A stretch of DNA of 41,459 nt from Brumimicrobium sp051745635. GTDB lineage: Bacteria; Bacteroidota; Bacteroidia; Flavobacteriales_D; Crocinitomicaceae. The DNA lies in NCBI GenBank assembly GCA_051745635.1, contig JBNJEH010000025.1, forward strand, positions 1 to 41,459. Reading direction: 5' to 3'. Positions 41,277-41,459 of the stretch are shown here, piece by piece. The position numbers were made by a program, and so were the translations under genes. The notes below the pieces were generated by a model. It was given only the letters and a program-made list of their open reading frames with translations. It made no database searches and had not been told where the DNA came from. Each line of letters opens with the position of its first letter. The stretch's first letter is position 1.

Positions 41277-41459
41277 ATGCTAAGAATTAATAAAATCATA
41301 CCTCTTGGGGCGTTCATTGCGCTGTTTTGCAGCATTATGAATGTCGAAACGGTGCGCGCTCAGGATCCGCAGTTTTCGCAGTTTTATGCGAATCCAATCT
41401 ATCTGAACCCCGCTTTTGCCGGAAGTCACGGTTGTCCGCGTTTCGCTGCGAACTATCGC
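41277..41459 (+). CDS. PorP/SprF-family T9SS membrane protein, N-terminal part (runs off the right edge)
   Basis: 61 codons are visible to the window end. The start has a signal peptide (KIIPLGAFIALFCSIMNVET, then VRAQ), and the mature part begins DPQFSQFYANPIYLNPAFAG, which is diagnostic for the PorP/SprF family of type IX secretion outer-membrane proteins. SprF/PorP members work as partners of individual secreted adhesins or as part of the core system. Which role applies cannot be told because most of the protein lies outside the window. It is divergent from porU, 176 bp away. Confidence 0.9.
   Translation, partial: MLRINKIIPLGAFIALFCSIMNVETVRAQDPQFSQFYANPIYLNPAFAGSHGCPRFAANYR

Overview
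The window comes from a member of the Bacteroidota, most likely a Flavobacteriales-type organism. It encodes type IX secretion (T9SS) parts found only in this phylum: PorU, PorV and the start of a PorP/SprF protein. A predicted anti-sigma protein ends in a gliding-motility/T9SS-like C-terminal domain. Many genes are preceded by the phylum's -7 promoter element TAnnTTTG, in two cases with TTG about 19-20 nt upstream. I saw no rRNA, tRNA, CRISPR array, transposase or prophage.

Layout. (1) 1-1349: start of a secreted glycine-rich protein, cut by the window edge. (2) 1451-3251: PglC-type sugar transferase and DegT aminotransferase, behind a textbook promoter. (3) 3915-7250: tightly overlapping operon corA / retropepsin-like RimB-type protease / rimK / AstE-AspA-like hydrolase, which looks like a writer/eraser cassette for glutamate tailing. 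(4) 7229-21233: AT-rich surface polysaccharide cluster with a Wzz-like chain-length protein, two membrane polymerase/ligase proteins, two glycosyltransferases, a second DegT aminotransferase, a hexapeptide acyltransferase, a sulfotransferase with a FemAB/GNAT-like partner, two Wzx-type flippases and a CE4-like deacetylase. (5) 21336-23544: zapB-like, zapA and rny (RNase Y), with a terminator-like hairpin just before rny. (6) 23716-28708: M23 peptidase, malate dehydrogenase, a possible 42-residue gene, and an ECF sigma factor with its predicted membrane anti-sigma partner. (7) 28709-29431: gene-free, with structured repeats. (8) 29432-32800: wecB, a second CE4-like deacetylase and a GSCFA protein. 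(9) 33209-35275: feoB. (10) 35370-41459: porU, porV, ispF and a divergent porP/sprF.

How the parts may fit together. The polysaccharide genes (1451-21233 and 29432-32800) form an outline Wzx/Wzy pathway: lipid-linked sugar initiation, amino-sugar synthesis, glycosyl transfer, decoration by acyl and sulfate groups, flipping, polymerisation and chain-length control. PorU, about 20 kb away, is the T9SS sortase, which in Porphyromonas gingivalis attaches cargo to a special LPS (A-LPS). The polysaccharide made here could therefore be the cargo anchor; that is an inference, not something the sequence proves. Start codons were adjusted where a promoter, a terminator, a gene overlap or a family N-terminus argued against the longest reading frame.
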